From Desulfobacterales bacterium (GTDB lineage: Bacteria; Desulfobacterota; Desulfobacteria; Desulfobacterales; Desulfosalsimonadaceae), in assembly GCA_029933295.1 (NCBI GenBank), contig JAOZOL010000176.1, positions 1 to 5,590 of the forward strand: a DNA stretch of 5,590 nt, read 5' to 3'. The position numbers and the translations under genes were made by a program. Below are positions 1-5,581 of the stretch, piece after piece. How positions within the stretch are numbered: position 1 is the first letter of the stretch; every line of letters begins with the position of its first letter. The notes below the pieces were generated by a model, which was not told where the DNA came from, did no database searches, and saw only the letters and a list, made by a program, of their open reading frames with translations.

Positions 1-7
1 TATTTAA

Positions 8-13
8 AGGAGG
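8..13 (+). promoter_or_regulatory. Strong ribosome binding site of nikK-like gene
   Basis: A full AGGAGG lies 6 bases before the ATG at 20, so this start is well supported and translation should be strong. The transcription start and any metal-responsive operator or riboswitch must lie upstream of the window, as only 19 bases precede the gene. Confidence 0.85.
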
Positions 14-19
14 AGAAAC

Positions 20-793
20 ATGAATAAAGTATTATTTGTTTTAATTTTATCGGGCTGCTTTCTTTTTTCAGCTCAGGCATTCGCCCATTTTGGCATGATC
101 ATTCCATCTGATTCCATGGTCATGGCCGAAGATAACCACACCATCAATATTTCACTCTCTTTTTCTCATCCGTTTGAAGGCAATGGAATGGACATGGAAA
201 AACCGGAATTATTTTTTGTGATGGAAAACAGCAAACAAAAAGATATGACACCGAAACTTGCGCCTTCAACCGTCATGGACCATAAAGCATGGAAAGCGTC
301 ATATGCAATAAAACGCCCCGGTGTATATGTTTTCTGTACGGAACCCAAGCCTTACTGGGAACCCATGGAAGACTGCTTTATCATTCATTATGCCAAAACT
401 GTTGTTGCCGCGTTCGGCATTGATGACGGGTGGGATGCGGAAGTTGGCTTAAAAACCGAAATTGTTCCTCTTTCAAAGCCATACGGCCTTTATGCCGGCA
501 ACCTGTTCCAGGGAGTTGTAAAATTAGACGGCCGACCGGTCCCGTATGCAGAAGTTGAAGTGGAGTATTATAATAAAAACAAAAAAGTTGAAGCTCCCAC
601 GGACTATATGATCACCCAGACCATAAAGGCCGATGGGAACGGAGTGTTCTCCTATGCGACTCCCCGTTCTGGCTGGTGGGGGTTTGCCGCATTAAACACG
701 GCTGATTATAAACTTAAAAAAGATGGGATACCAAAAGATGTCGAACTGGGAGCGGTTATCTGGGTGGAGTTTCAACCGTGGTTGGAAAAATAG
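20..793 (+). CDS. nikK: DUF4198 periplasmic nickel/cobalt-binding protein (NikK-like)
   Basis: This is a 257-residue exported protein of the DUF4198 family, whose members sit beside ECF-type nickel/cobalt transporters and are called NikK there. Its probable role is to bind or pass on the metal in the periplasm. Residues 4-19 form a hydrophobic signal core. An A-x-A site at 20-22 would release a mature protein starting at His23. Family-like stretches are the His/Met segment around residues 47-61 (H50, then PFEG and GMDME), the PYWEP segment at 111-115, and the C-terminal half (about 150-230), which looks like a beta-sandwich with a PTDYM motif and GWWGFAAL near 218-225. Candidate ligands include H23, H40, H50, C106, C119 and H123. 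An L-S-G-C lipobox-like string ends at C13, so a lipoprotein is an alternative; hydrophobic residues continuing after it make normal signal peptidase cleavage more likely. It is the first visible gene of the operon. The metal is inferred from context. Confidence 0.85.
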   Translation: MNKVLFVLILSGCFLFSAQAFAHFGMIIPSDSMVMAEDNHTINISLSFSHPFEGNGMDMEKPELFFVMENSKQKDMTPKLAPSTVMDHKAWKASYAIKRPGVYVFCTEPKPYWEPMEDCFIIHYAKTVVAAFGIDDGWDAEVGLKTEIVPLSKPYGLYAGNLFQGVVKLDGRPVPYAEVEVEYYNKNKKVEAPTDYMITQTIKADGNGVFSYATPRSGWWGFAALNTADYKLKKDGIPKDVELGAVIWVEFQPWLEK

Positions 794-807
794 GCGCTAA
801 CTTTATC

Positions 808-813
808 AAAGGA
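808..813 (+). promoter_or_regulatory. Ribosome binding site deciding the porin start
   Basis: AAAGGA sits 6 bases before the ATG at 820. It favours that start over a GTG at 778, which would overlap nikK by 16 bases and place 14 extra residues before an otherwise standard signal peptide. Confidence 0.7.
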
Positions 814-819
814 TGGGGC

Positions 820-1962
820 ATGAAAAAGGTTATTTATTTTACGATATTTTTATATATGATGGGATTGCTGTTTGCCTGCCCGGGATGGTCGTTACATGAA
901 AAATCTGCTGAGACCCGTATTGAAGAGCTTTCGCAACGGATTGAACAGCTGGAAAAGCAAACCAATAAAACAGACGCGTTTTTTCGCTGGTTTGACAAGA
1001 TTACCATAAGCGGGCTGCTGGAAGTTGAAGCCGGTTATAACAAATTTGACCCCAACGCTTCCGGAGAAAGGGGTGAAGAATCGAGTGACATTGTTCTTGC
1101 TGCATGTGAATTGGGTATAGATGCGGCATTTAACGATCATATTGCAGGTCATGTATTGTTTTTATGGGAGGAAGACGACACGGAACCCGTGGATCTGGAT
1201 GAAGGCTTTATTTCCCTTACAGGAACTGAACAGATACCTGTTTATCTTCATGCCGGCAGGCTCTATGTACCGTTTGGCAATTATGAATCGTTTTTTATCA
1301 GTGACCCGTTTACCCTTGAACTCGGTGAAACCCGCGAGAGTGCAGTTGTTGTCGGATACCATAATGATATTCTGAATATCAGTGCGGGCGGGTTTAACGG
1401 TGATGTGGATGAAACAGGAGCAAAAAACCATATTGAAAGTTTTTTTGCAGGCGCTGAATGGAGTCTTCCTGAAGACGTAATTCCTGATTTTAATCTTGCC
1501 GCAGGAATTTCTTATATTTCAAATATTGCCGACAGTGACGGATTATCTGATGTAAACGATTTGGATGAAGACGGCGATCCTGATGGGATCAGAGATTATG
1601 TCGGCGGATTTTCAGGACATATTTCAGCATCTTTTAAAGACAGTGTTTTTTGTGTTGCGGAATATGTCTGCGCAGTGGATGATTTTGAAGATGGCGAATT
1701 ACAATTCGAAGGCGTGAATATCAAACAACCAAAGGCATGGACTGCTGAGATCGCTTATGTGACACCTTCTGATATTGGATTCGGTATTCAGTATGAAGGC
1801 ACCGATGATTGTGGTAAGTTCCTGCCGGAAGTGAGCTATGGCGGTGTTGTTTTTTGCTATCCGTTTGAAAACACTTATGTGGGCGTGGAATATCTCTATC
1901 AGGAATATGAAAATAATGATAAGAATGAAGTGGTTACGGCACAGCTGGCCTATGAATTTTGA
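820..1962 (+). CDS. LbtU-family outer-membrane porin, putative metal uptake channel
   Basis: This 380-residue protein resembles the LbtU siderophore-porin family, named after the Legionella legiobactin receptor. Members in sulfate reducers are often labelled siderophore porins without experimental proof. Residues 1-24 are a signal peptide (MKK start, hydrophobic core, possible cleavage after GWS). Residues 30-50 are a short heptad-like coiled coil (TRIEELSQRIEQLEKQ). From about 60 to the end, alternating beta-strand patterns rich in aromatic residues and glycine fit a beta-barrel. The final residue is Phe in a QLAYEF ending, the typical beta-signal recognised by the Bam machinery. An Asp-rich loop at 238-259 looks like a calcium-type metal loop. 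Five cysteines outside the signal peptide (C96, C278, C284, C331, C346) are unusual for a barrel. It lies between nikK and nikM, so its cargo is more likely nickel or cobalt, free or chelated, than iron. The family call is fairly sure; the substrate is inferred. Confidence 0.8.
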   Translation: MKKVIYFTIFLYMMGLLFACPGWSLHEKSAETRIEELSQRIEQLEKQTNKTDAFFRWFDKITISGLLEVEAGYNKFDPNASGERGEESSDIVLAACELGIDAAFNDHIAGHVLFLWEEDDTEPVDLDEGFISLTGTEQIPVYLHAGRLYVPFGNYESFFISDPFTLELGETRESAVVVGYHNDILNISAGGFNGDVDETGAKNHIESFFAGAEWSLPEDVIPDFNLAAGISYISNIADSDGLSDVNDLDEDGDPDGIRDYVGGFSGHISASFKDSVFCVAEYVCAVDDFEDGELQFEGVNIKQPKAWTAEIAYVTPSDIGFGIQYEGTDDCGKFLPEVSYGGVVFCYPFENTYVGVEYLYQEYENNDKNEVVTAQLAYEF

Positions 1963-1967
1963 CCAAT

Positions 1968-1973
1968 AGGGAG
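1968..1973 (+). promoter_or_regulatory. Ribosome binding site deciding the NikM start
   Basis: AGGGAG lies 6 bases before the ATG at 1980. It supports a protein beginning Met-His-Ile-Ser-Glu-Gly. A TTG at 1959 would add seven residues and hide the metal-binding N-terminus, so it is rejected. Confidence 0.75.
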
Positions 1974-1979
1974 AAAAAT

Positions 1980-2576
1980 ATGCATATTTCAGAAGGAATT
2001 CTGTCCGGGCCGGTTCTTTTTTCCGGTGCGGCGCTGGCAGCAGCCGGAACCGCCGCAGGACTCAAACAACTCGATTATGACCGCATCGCCCAGACCGGCA
2101 TCTTGTCTGCTGCCTTTTTTGTGGCGTCCTTGATTCATGTTCCTTTAGGTCCGACGAGCGTTCATTTGATTTTAAACGGCGTTGTGGGCCTTTTGCTCGG
2201 CTGGGGCGCTTTTCCGGCGATCCTGGTTGCGCTCCTGTTACAAGCTCTTTTTTTTCAATTTGGCGGACTGACCACCCTTGGGGTTAATACTGTTGTCATG
2301 GCTCTTCCCGCGGTGATTTGTTATTATTTGTTTTCGCCATTTATAAATAAAAATCAGACAATTGCCATTATTAGCGCCTATGCGTGCGGTTTTTTCTGCG
2401 TATTTTTAAGCGCCTTATTGGTTGGTGCAGCGTTGATGTTTACAGAAAAAAATTTTTTTGAGATTTCCACGATGGTCGTCGCCGCCCATCTTCCGGTCAT
2501 GATTATTGAAGGTTTTATCACAATGTTTTGTATTCTTTTTTTAAAAAAAGTTAAGCCTTCCATGATCGTTCATTAA
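1980..2576 (+). CDS. nikM: NikM/CbiM, substrate-binding S-component of ECF nickel/cobalt transporter
   Basis: This 198-residue integral inner-membrane protein is the metal-recognition subunit of an energy-coupling-factor transporter. It begins MHISEGILSGP, the hallmark N-terminus of CbiM/NikM. In the solved NikM2 structure the free amino group of Met1, His2 and an internal His form a square-planar nickel site. Here His2 is present, and the conserved segment around 51-67 (LIHVPLGPTSVHLILNG) supplies H53 and H62, of which H62 is the likely internal ligand. About six hydrophobic helices cover the rest, with the GVNT motif at 101-104 and IIEG near 165-168. The length is close to that of a short CbiM/NikM lacking a fused NikN domain, and here NikL would fill that role. 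The protein ends in His198. The gene follows the porin after 17 bases. Nickel is preferred over cobalt because nikK and nikL are present and no cobalamin gene is seen, but sequence alone cannot settle this. Confidence 0.93.
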   Translation: MHISEGILSGPVLFSGAALAAAGTAAGLKQLDYDRIAQTGILSAAFFVASLIHVPLGPTSVHLILNGVVGLLLGWGAFPAILVALLLQALFFQFGGLTTLGVNTVVMALPAVICYYLFSPFINKNQTIAIISAYACGFFCVFLSALLVGAALMFTEKNFFEISTMVVAAHLPVMIIEGFITMFCILFLKKVKPSMIVH

Positions 2577-2589
2577 CGGGATTTATATT

Positions 2590-3258
2590 ATGAAAAAATT
2601 ATTTTTATTAAAATTAAATTGCTTTAAATATTTTTCTTTTTTTACACTGTTTTTGCTTATTGTTTTTTCAGCGGATTTTGCGTCTGCCCATCGGGTGGTT
2701 ATTTTTGCCTGGATGGAAGGGAATATGGTGTTCACCCAAAGTCAGTTTTCCGATGGTAGAAAAGTTTCCAACGGTCTGGTTCAGGTTTTTGATTTTAAAA
2801 ATAATCTTTTGCTTAAAGGAAAGACAGACCCAAATGGCGATTTTTCTTTTAAAATTCCAAAGATTACCGCTTTAAACATTGTTTTAGACGCTGGAATGGG
2901 ACACCAGGGACATTGGAAATTGTCTGAAAAAGAGATAAAATCTTCTATGGGGGAAAATGATCAAAAATCGGTTCCAGAAAAAAATACCCCCCGGATGGAT
3001 ATAACTTTTCAAAAAGAGCCGTTGCTTTCAACAAAAGGAGAAAACAATAAAACTCCGGATTCAGCGGTACTGGTGGATAAAAAGCAACTGGAACAAATGA
3101 TTGAAAAAATTCTGGATAAAAAAATTCATCCCATTACCCGAATGCTGTCCCAAATGCAGGACAAAGGTCCGACTGTTAACGATATTTTCGGCGGCATAGG
3201 CTATATTTTGGGTTTGATGGGGGTGGCGGCGTATTTTTTATCCCGTAAAAAAGAATAA
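2590..3258 (+). CDS. nikL: NikL, periplasmic domain with C-terminal membrane anchor, Ni ECF transporter component
   Basis: This 222-residue protein matches the layout of NikL, the auxiliary component that replaces NikN/CbiN in NikKMLQO systems. Residues 1-33 are a long signal peptide ending A-S-A, which would leave His34 as the first mature residue. Residues 45-100 look like a small carboxypeptidase-regulatory-like beta-sandwich (DGRKVSNGLVQVFD, then TDPNGDFSFKIP). A conserved-looking DAGMGHQGHW at 100-109 offers H105 and H108 as metal ligands. Residues 110-160 are a charged, probably flexible linker, and 165-190 a short amphipathic helix or coiled coil. Residues 199-217 form a single glycine-rich membrane helix (DIFGGIGYILGLMG) followed by the basic tail SRKKE, so the C-terminus should be cytoplasmic. 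The start follows nikM by 13 bases with only a weak GGGA-type ribosome site, suggesting translational coupling. In transporters of this type NikN is needed for transport with NikM; the same job for NikL is inferred. Confidence 0.82.
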   Translation: MKKLFLLKLNCFKYFSFFTLFLLIVFSADFASAHRVVIFAWMEGNMVFTQSQFSDGRKVSNGLVQVFDFKNNLLLKGKTDPNGDFSFKIPKITALNIVLDAGMGHQGHWKLSEKEIKSSMGENDQKSVPEKNTPRMDITFQKEPLLSTKGENNKTPDSAVLVDKKQLEQMIEKILDKKIHPITRMLSQMQDKGPTVNDIFGGIGYILGLMGVAAYFLSRKKE

Positions 3259-3260
3259 TT

Positions 3261-4019
3261 ATGATTGAAGAACCCTTTGCCTCTGGAAATTCCATTATTC
3301 ACCGGATCGATCCGAGATTTCGGGTAGCTGCTGCAATATTATATTCTTTTACGGTTGCTTTATGTTATCAATTCCAACCGTTAATCGTTGCTCTGGCTGT
3401 TGCCCTGTTGTCTGTTATATTTTCCGGTGTTGGTTTAAAAACCGTATTCAAACGGCTGATAGTCGTGAACGGTTTTATCCTTTTGTTCTGGATCGTTCTC
3501 CCGTTAACCTATAAAGGAAAGATCCTTTATTCCCTGGGGCCGGTCGATATTTATCTGGCCGGAATTGTGTTTGCCGCGAAAATTACCTTAAAATCCAACG
3601 CTATATTATTGATATTAATATCATTGATCGCCACTATGACTTTTGCCACCCTGGGGCATACGTTAAGCCGGTTCAAGATGCCGGATAAACTGGTTTTTCT
3701 GCTCATGATTACCTACCGTTATATTTTTGTTATCGCCCAGGAATATCAGAAAATTATCAGATCCATCAAAATTCGCGGATTTAAACCCAAAACCACGCTG
3801 CATACCTACAAAACATTTGCATATGTTGTTGGCATGTTGTTAATAAAAGCATCTGAACGGGCGGACCGGGTTTATAACGCCATGCGGTGCCGGGGCTTTA
3901 CGGGTAAATATAACAGTTTATCCGATTTTCAGATTAATATTCAAAGCTTTATTTTTATATTAATTATGACAGGATTCACCATTGGCATAATTCTTTTGGA
4001 AATACAATATCATGGATAA
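3261..4019 (+). CDS. nikQ: NikQ/CbiQ, transmembrane coupling (EcfT) protein
   Basis: This 252-residue membrane protein is the T-component that links the metal-binding S-component to the ATPase. The start (IEEPFASGNSIIHRIDPR) is typical of CbiQ: a short cytoplasmic segment with the HRIDPR motif, then hydrophobic helices from about residue 21. Two cytoplasmic coupling helices carry the EcfT signatures: RSIKIRGF at 167-174, and ASERADRVYNAMRCRGF at 197-213, where AMRCRG is the second Ala-x-x-x-Arg-Gly motif. These arginines dock into grooves of the ATP-binding subunits. A last hydrophobic helix covers about 229-246. The ATG comes 2 bases after the nikL stop with only a purine-rich run as ribosome site, so translation is probably coupled to nikL. 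The 3' end overlaps nikO by 8 bases. Length is normal for the family and no damage is seen. Confidence 0.93.
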   Translation: MIEEPFASGNSIIHRIDPRFRVAAAILYSFTVALCYQFQPLIVALAVALLSVIFSGVGLKTVFKRLIVVNGFILLFWIVLPLTYKGKILYSLGPVDIYLAGIVFAAKITLKSNAILLILISLIATMTFATLGHTLSRFKMPDKLVFLLMITYRYIFVIAQEYQKIIRSIKIRGFKPKTTLHTYKTFAYVVGMLLIKASERADRVYNAMRCRGFTGKYNSLSDFQINIQSFIFILIMTGFTIGIILLEIQYHG

Positions 4020-4743
4020 TCGTCAACCGATCATTAAACTCTCCGGGATTAATTTTTCATATTCTGCAGATTCATCGGTTTTAAATAATCTTGATTTTAC
4101 ATTTTATGATAATAAGGACAGGGTCGGGTTTATGGCGCCAAACGGCAGCGGTAAAACAACCCTTTTTCATTTAATTATGGGACTGCTGCGTCCTGATTCC
4201 GGAACCATTGAAATTTTCGGCAAAACCATGCAAACTGAAAAGGATTTTGCACAAATACGACATAGAATCGGTCTGTTGTTCCAGGATGCGGATGATCAGT
4301 TGTTTTGCCCGACGGTTTTGGAAGATGTGGCTTTCGGGCCGCTCAACATGGGGAAATCAAAAAAAGAAGCCATTGATATATCAAGGCGCACACTCAACTT
4401 CCTGGGGCTTTCAGATTTTGAAAACCGGATTACCTTTAAATTATCCGGGGGAGAAAAAAAACTGGTGTCTTTAGCGACGATTCTTTCCATGGAGCCTGAA
4501 ATACTCCTCCTTGATGAACCATTGACCGGGCTGGACACAAAAACCCAGTCAATCATTATTGATGTTCTTTCTAAAATGAATATGTCGTATATTATAATTT
4601 CCCATGATATTGAGTTTCTCAAGACCACCACCAACAGGATATGCTCCATGAAGCATGGAAAAATTATAGTTGATGATGAAGTTTATGTGCATCATCATGA
4701 TCATGCGCATACACTGGGCAATGTTCCCCACAAACATCGATGA
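4012..4743 (+). CDS. nikO: NikO/CbiO, ATPase of the nickel/cobalt ECF transporter
   Basis: This 243-residue ABC ATPase powers the transporter. Motifs occur in order: Walker A at 42-50 (APNGSGKTT, K48), Q-loop Q91 within the CbiO-typical FQDADDQLFCPTVLEDVAFGP, signature LSGGE at 144-148, Walker B ILLLDE at 164-169, D-loop TGLD at 172-175, and switch histidine H198. All catalytic residues are present. The first Walker A glycine is replaced by Ala42, which should be tolerated. The C-terminal 20 residues are His-rich, with seven His between 227 and 242 (HHHDHAH, then PHKH). This tail could bind metal entering the cytoplasm. Only one ATPase gene is present, as is usual for dedicated nickel/cobalt systems, where a homodimer serves. 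The start overlaps the nikQ end by 8 bases. The stop codon and the last two bases of the final Arg codon fall inside the inverted repeat that follows. Confidence 0.95.
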   Translation: MDNRQPIIKLSGINFSYSADSSVLNNLDFTFYDNKDRVGFMAPNGSGKTTLFHLIMGLLRPDSGTIEIFGKTMQTEKDFAQIRHRIGLLFQDADDQLFCPTVLEDVAFGPLNMGKSKKEAIDISRRTLNFLGLSDFENRITFKLSGGEKKLVSLATILSMEPEILLLDEPLTGLDTKTQSIIIDVLSKMNMSYIIISHDIEFLKTTTNRICSMKHGKIIVDDEVYVHHHDHAHTLGNVPHKHR

Positions 4744-4862
4744 CAAAGCAAAAAGCCCAACTTCTGCGTTGCGCTGCGTCCTTCGTCATTTCAGCGTACG
4801 AAAAGTACGCATCATGACTCAGGACTTGCGCGCCTTGAATTTGAACTTTTTTCTTTGCCATC
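4739..4862. repeat. 124-bp imperfect inverted repeat, palindromic (MITE/REP-like) element
   Basis: The two arms (4739-4799 and 4805-4862) are imperfect reverse complements around a 5-base GAAAA loop. The loop is closed by a perfect GCGTAC/GTACGC stem. The outer 17 bases of each arm match at 15 positions (GATGACAAAGCAAAAAG against GATGGCAAAGAAAAAAG). Shorter matching blocks lie between (ATGAC, AGGAC, GCGC), with a few mismatches and one- to two-base bulges. The transcript could fold into one long hairpin. The form suggests a dispersed non-autonomous palindromic element. It could also slow or stop transcription after nikO, or protect the nikO mRNA 3' end. No transposase lies in the window and no convincing target-site duplication flanks it. 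Confidence 0.75.
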
Positions 4863-4871
4863 AACAGCAGT

Positions 4872-4877
4872 AAGGAG
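4872..4877 (+). promoter_or_regulatory. Ribosome binding site of the cyclophilin gene
   Basis: AAGGAG lies 8 bases before the ATG at 4886. It supports that start and an independently efficient translation start after the hairpin element. Confidence 0.75.
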
Positions 4878-4885
4878 AAAAAAAT

Positions 4886-5485
4886 ATGAAAAAGATGATT
4901 CTTTTACTGGTTTTTTTATTGATTGCCGGAAGTTTTGGGTTTGTTTGTAACGCAGAAGAAAAACAGGCGGATATGCCTCGGGTTCTTCTGGAAACCAATT
5001 ACGGTAAAATTGTGATTGAAGTCAATCCAAAAGCAGCTCCCAGGACAGTTGATAATTTTCTTGCCTATGTGAGTGACGGTTTTTACGATGGCACCCTCTT
5101 TCATCGGGTGATCAAGGGGTTTATGATTCAGGGCGGCGGATTTACAGAAGCGATGCAGCAGAAACCCGCGAGAAAATCTGTTATAAATGAAGCGGATAAC
5201 GGGCTTAAAAACCGGCGCGGTACAGTCGCCATGGCCCGGACATCGGATCCTCATTCCGCCAGTTCTCAATTTTTTATCAATACAGTTGATAATGCTTTTT
5301 TAGACCATAAAGACAAAACAGCTCGGGGATGGGGATATTGCGTGTTTGGTCATGTTGTGGAAGGGATGAAGGTTGTGGACGCTATCGAGGCGCAACCGAC
5401 AACGGTAAAGGGTATCGGAAGAGATGTGCCGGTTTCACCGGTTATCATTAAACATGCATCGGTTGTCAAGAAAATCGGCATATAA
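4886..5485 (+). CDS. Secreted cyclophilin-type peptidyl-prolyl cis-trans isomerase
   Basis: This 199-residue protein is a single-domain cyclophilin that speeds cis-trans isomerisation at proline bonds, here in the periplasm. Residues 1-23 are a signal peptide with a likely C-N-A cleavage site before Glu24. The domain spans about 31-195. Active-site residues are visible: R74 in FHRVIKGFMIQGG (72-84), with F79 and Q82; then M116, Q128 and F130 in the AMARTSDPHSASSQFFIN segment; and F138. GWGYCVFGHVVEGM (148-161) is the usual closing motif. The core resembles E. coli cytoplasmic PpiB more than periplasmic PpiA, so it is a PpiB-like domain with an added export signal. It lies 142 bp after nikO, separated by the hairpin element, and no clear promoter is seen between them. 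It may be read through from the metal operon or transcribed from inside the repeat. No direct role in metal uptake can be read from the sequence. Confidence 0.93.
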   Translation: MKKMILLLVFLLIAGSFGFVCNAEEKQADMPRVLLETNYGKIVIEVNPKAAPRTVDNFLAYVSDGFYDGTLFHRVIKGFMIQGGGFTEAMQQKPARKSVINEADNGLKNRRGTVAMARTSDPHSASSQFFINTVDNAFLDHKDKTARGWGYCVFGHVVEGMKVVDAIEAQPTTVKGIGRDVPVSPVIIKHASVVKKIGI

Positions 5486-5535
5486 CCTGCTTTTATCGTT
5501 AAGATATATTTCAAAATAGATGCAGAGAAATAATG

Positions 5536-5567
5536 TTGACTTTTTTTAGATTTAATGCTTTCGTAAC
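5536..5567 (+). promoter_or_regulatory. Possible weak promoter
   Basis: TTGACT at 5536-5541 resembles a sigma-70 -35 box and is followed by a T-rich spacer. No good -10 box is found at the usual distance; the nearest candidate (CGTAAC at 5562) is 20 bases away and poor. It is listed because it lies about 40 bases before a possible start codon, in a stretch that otherwise holds nothing recognisable. Confidence 0.2.
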
Positions 5568-5581
5568 AGGGTGTTTGTAAT

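Noticed and set aside
778..819. Upstream GTG start for the porin, overlapping nikK
   Set aside because: It would put 14 polar residues before the MKK-type signal peptide, and the better ribosome site serves the ATG at 820.
1959..1979. TTG start adding seven residues to NikM
   Set aside because: The Met-His N-terminus is required for metal binding in this family, and AGGGAG is correctly placed for the ATG at 1980.
3610..3623. 14-bp perfect AT-rich palindrome
   Set aside because: It lies inside the nikQ coding region in a run of Ile/Leu/Ser codons and is expected by chance in such AT-rich sequence.
4296..4649. 117-residue minus-strand reading frame inside nikO
   Set aside because: It is a shadow of a strongly conserved ABC ATPase; its translation has no recognisable domain.
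4690..4710. Small palindromes and CAT repeats near the nikO 3' end
   Set aside because: They follow from repeated His and Asp codons in the His-rich tail.
4846..4852. T-run as a classical rho-independent terminator tail
   Set aside because: The T-run is part of the right arm, pairs with the A-run of the left arm and is followed by more stem, so it is not a standard hairpin plus U-tract.
4664..4873. Overlapping small reading frames on both strands across the hairpin region
   Set aside because: They run through the end of nikO and the inverted repeat, have no ribosome site or recognisable protein features, and reflect the symmetry of the repeat.
5486..5535. Terminator after the cyclophilin gene
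   Set aside because: No convincing stem followed by a T-run was found in this stretch.
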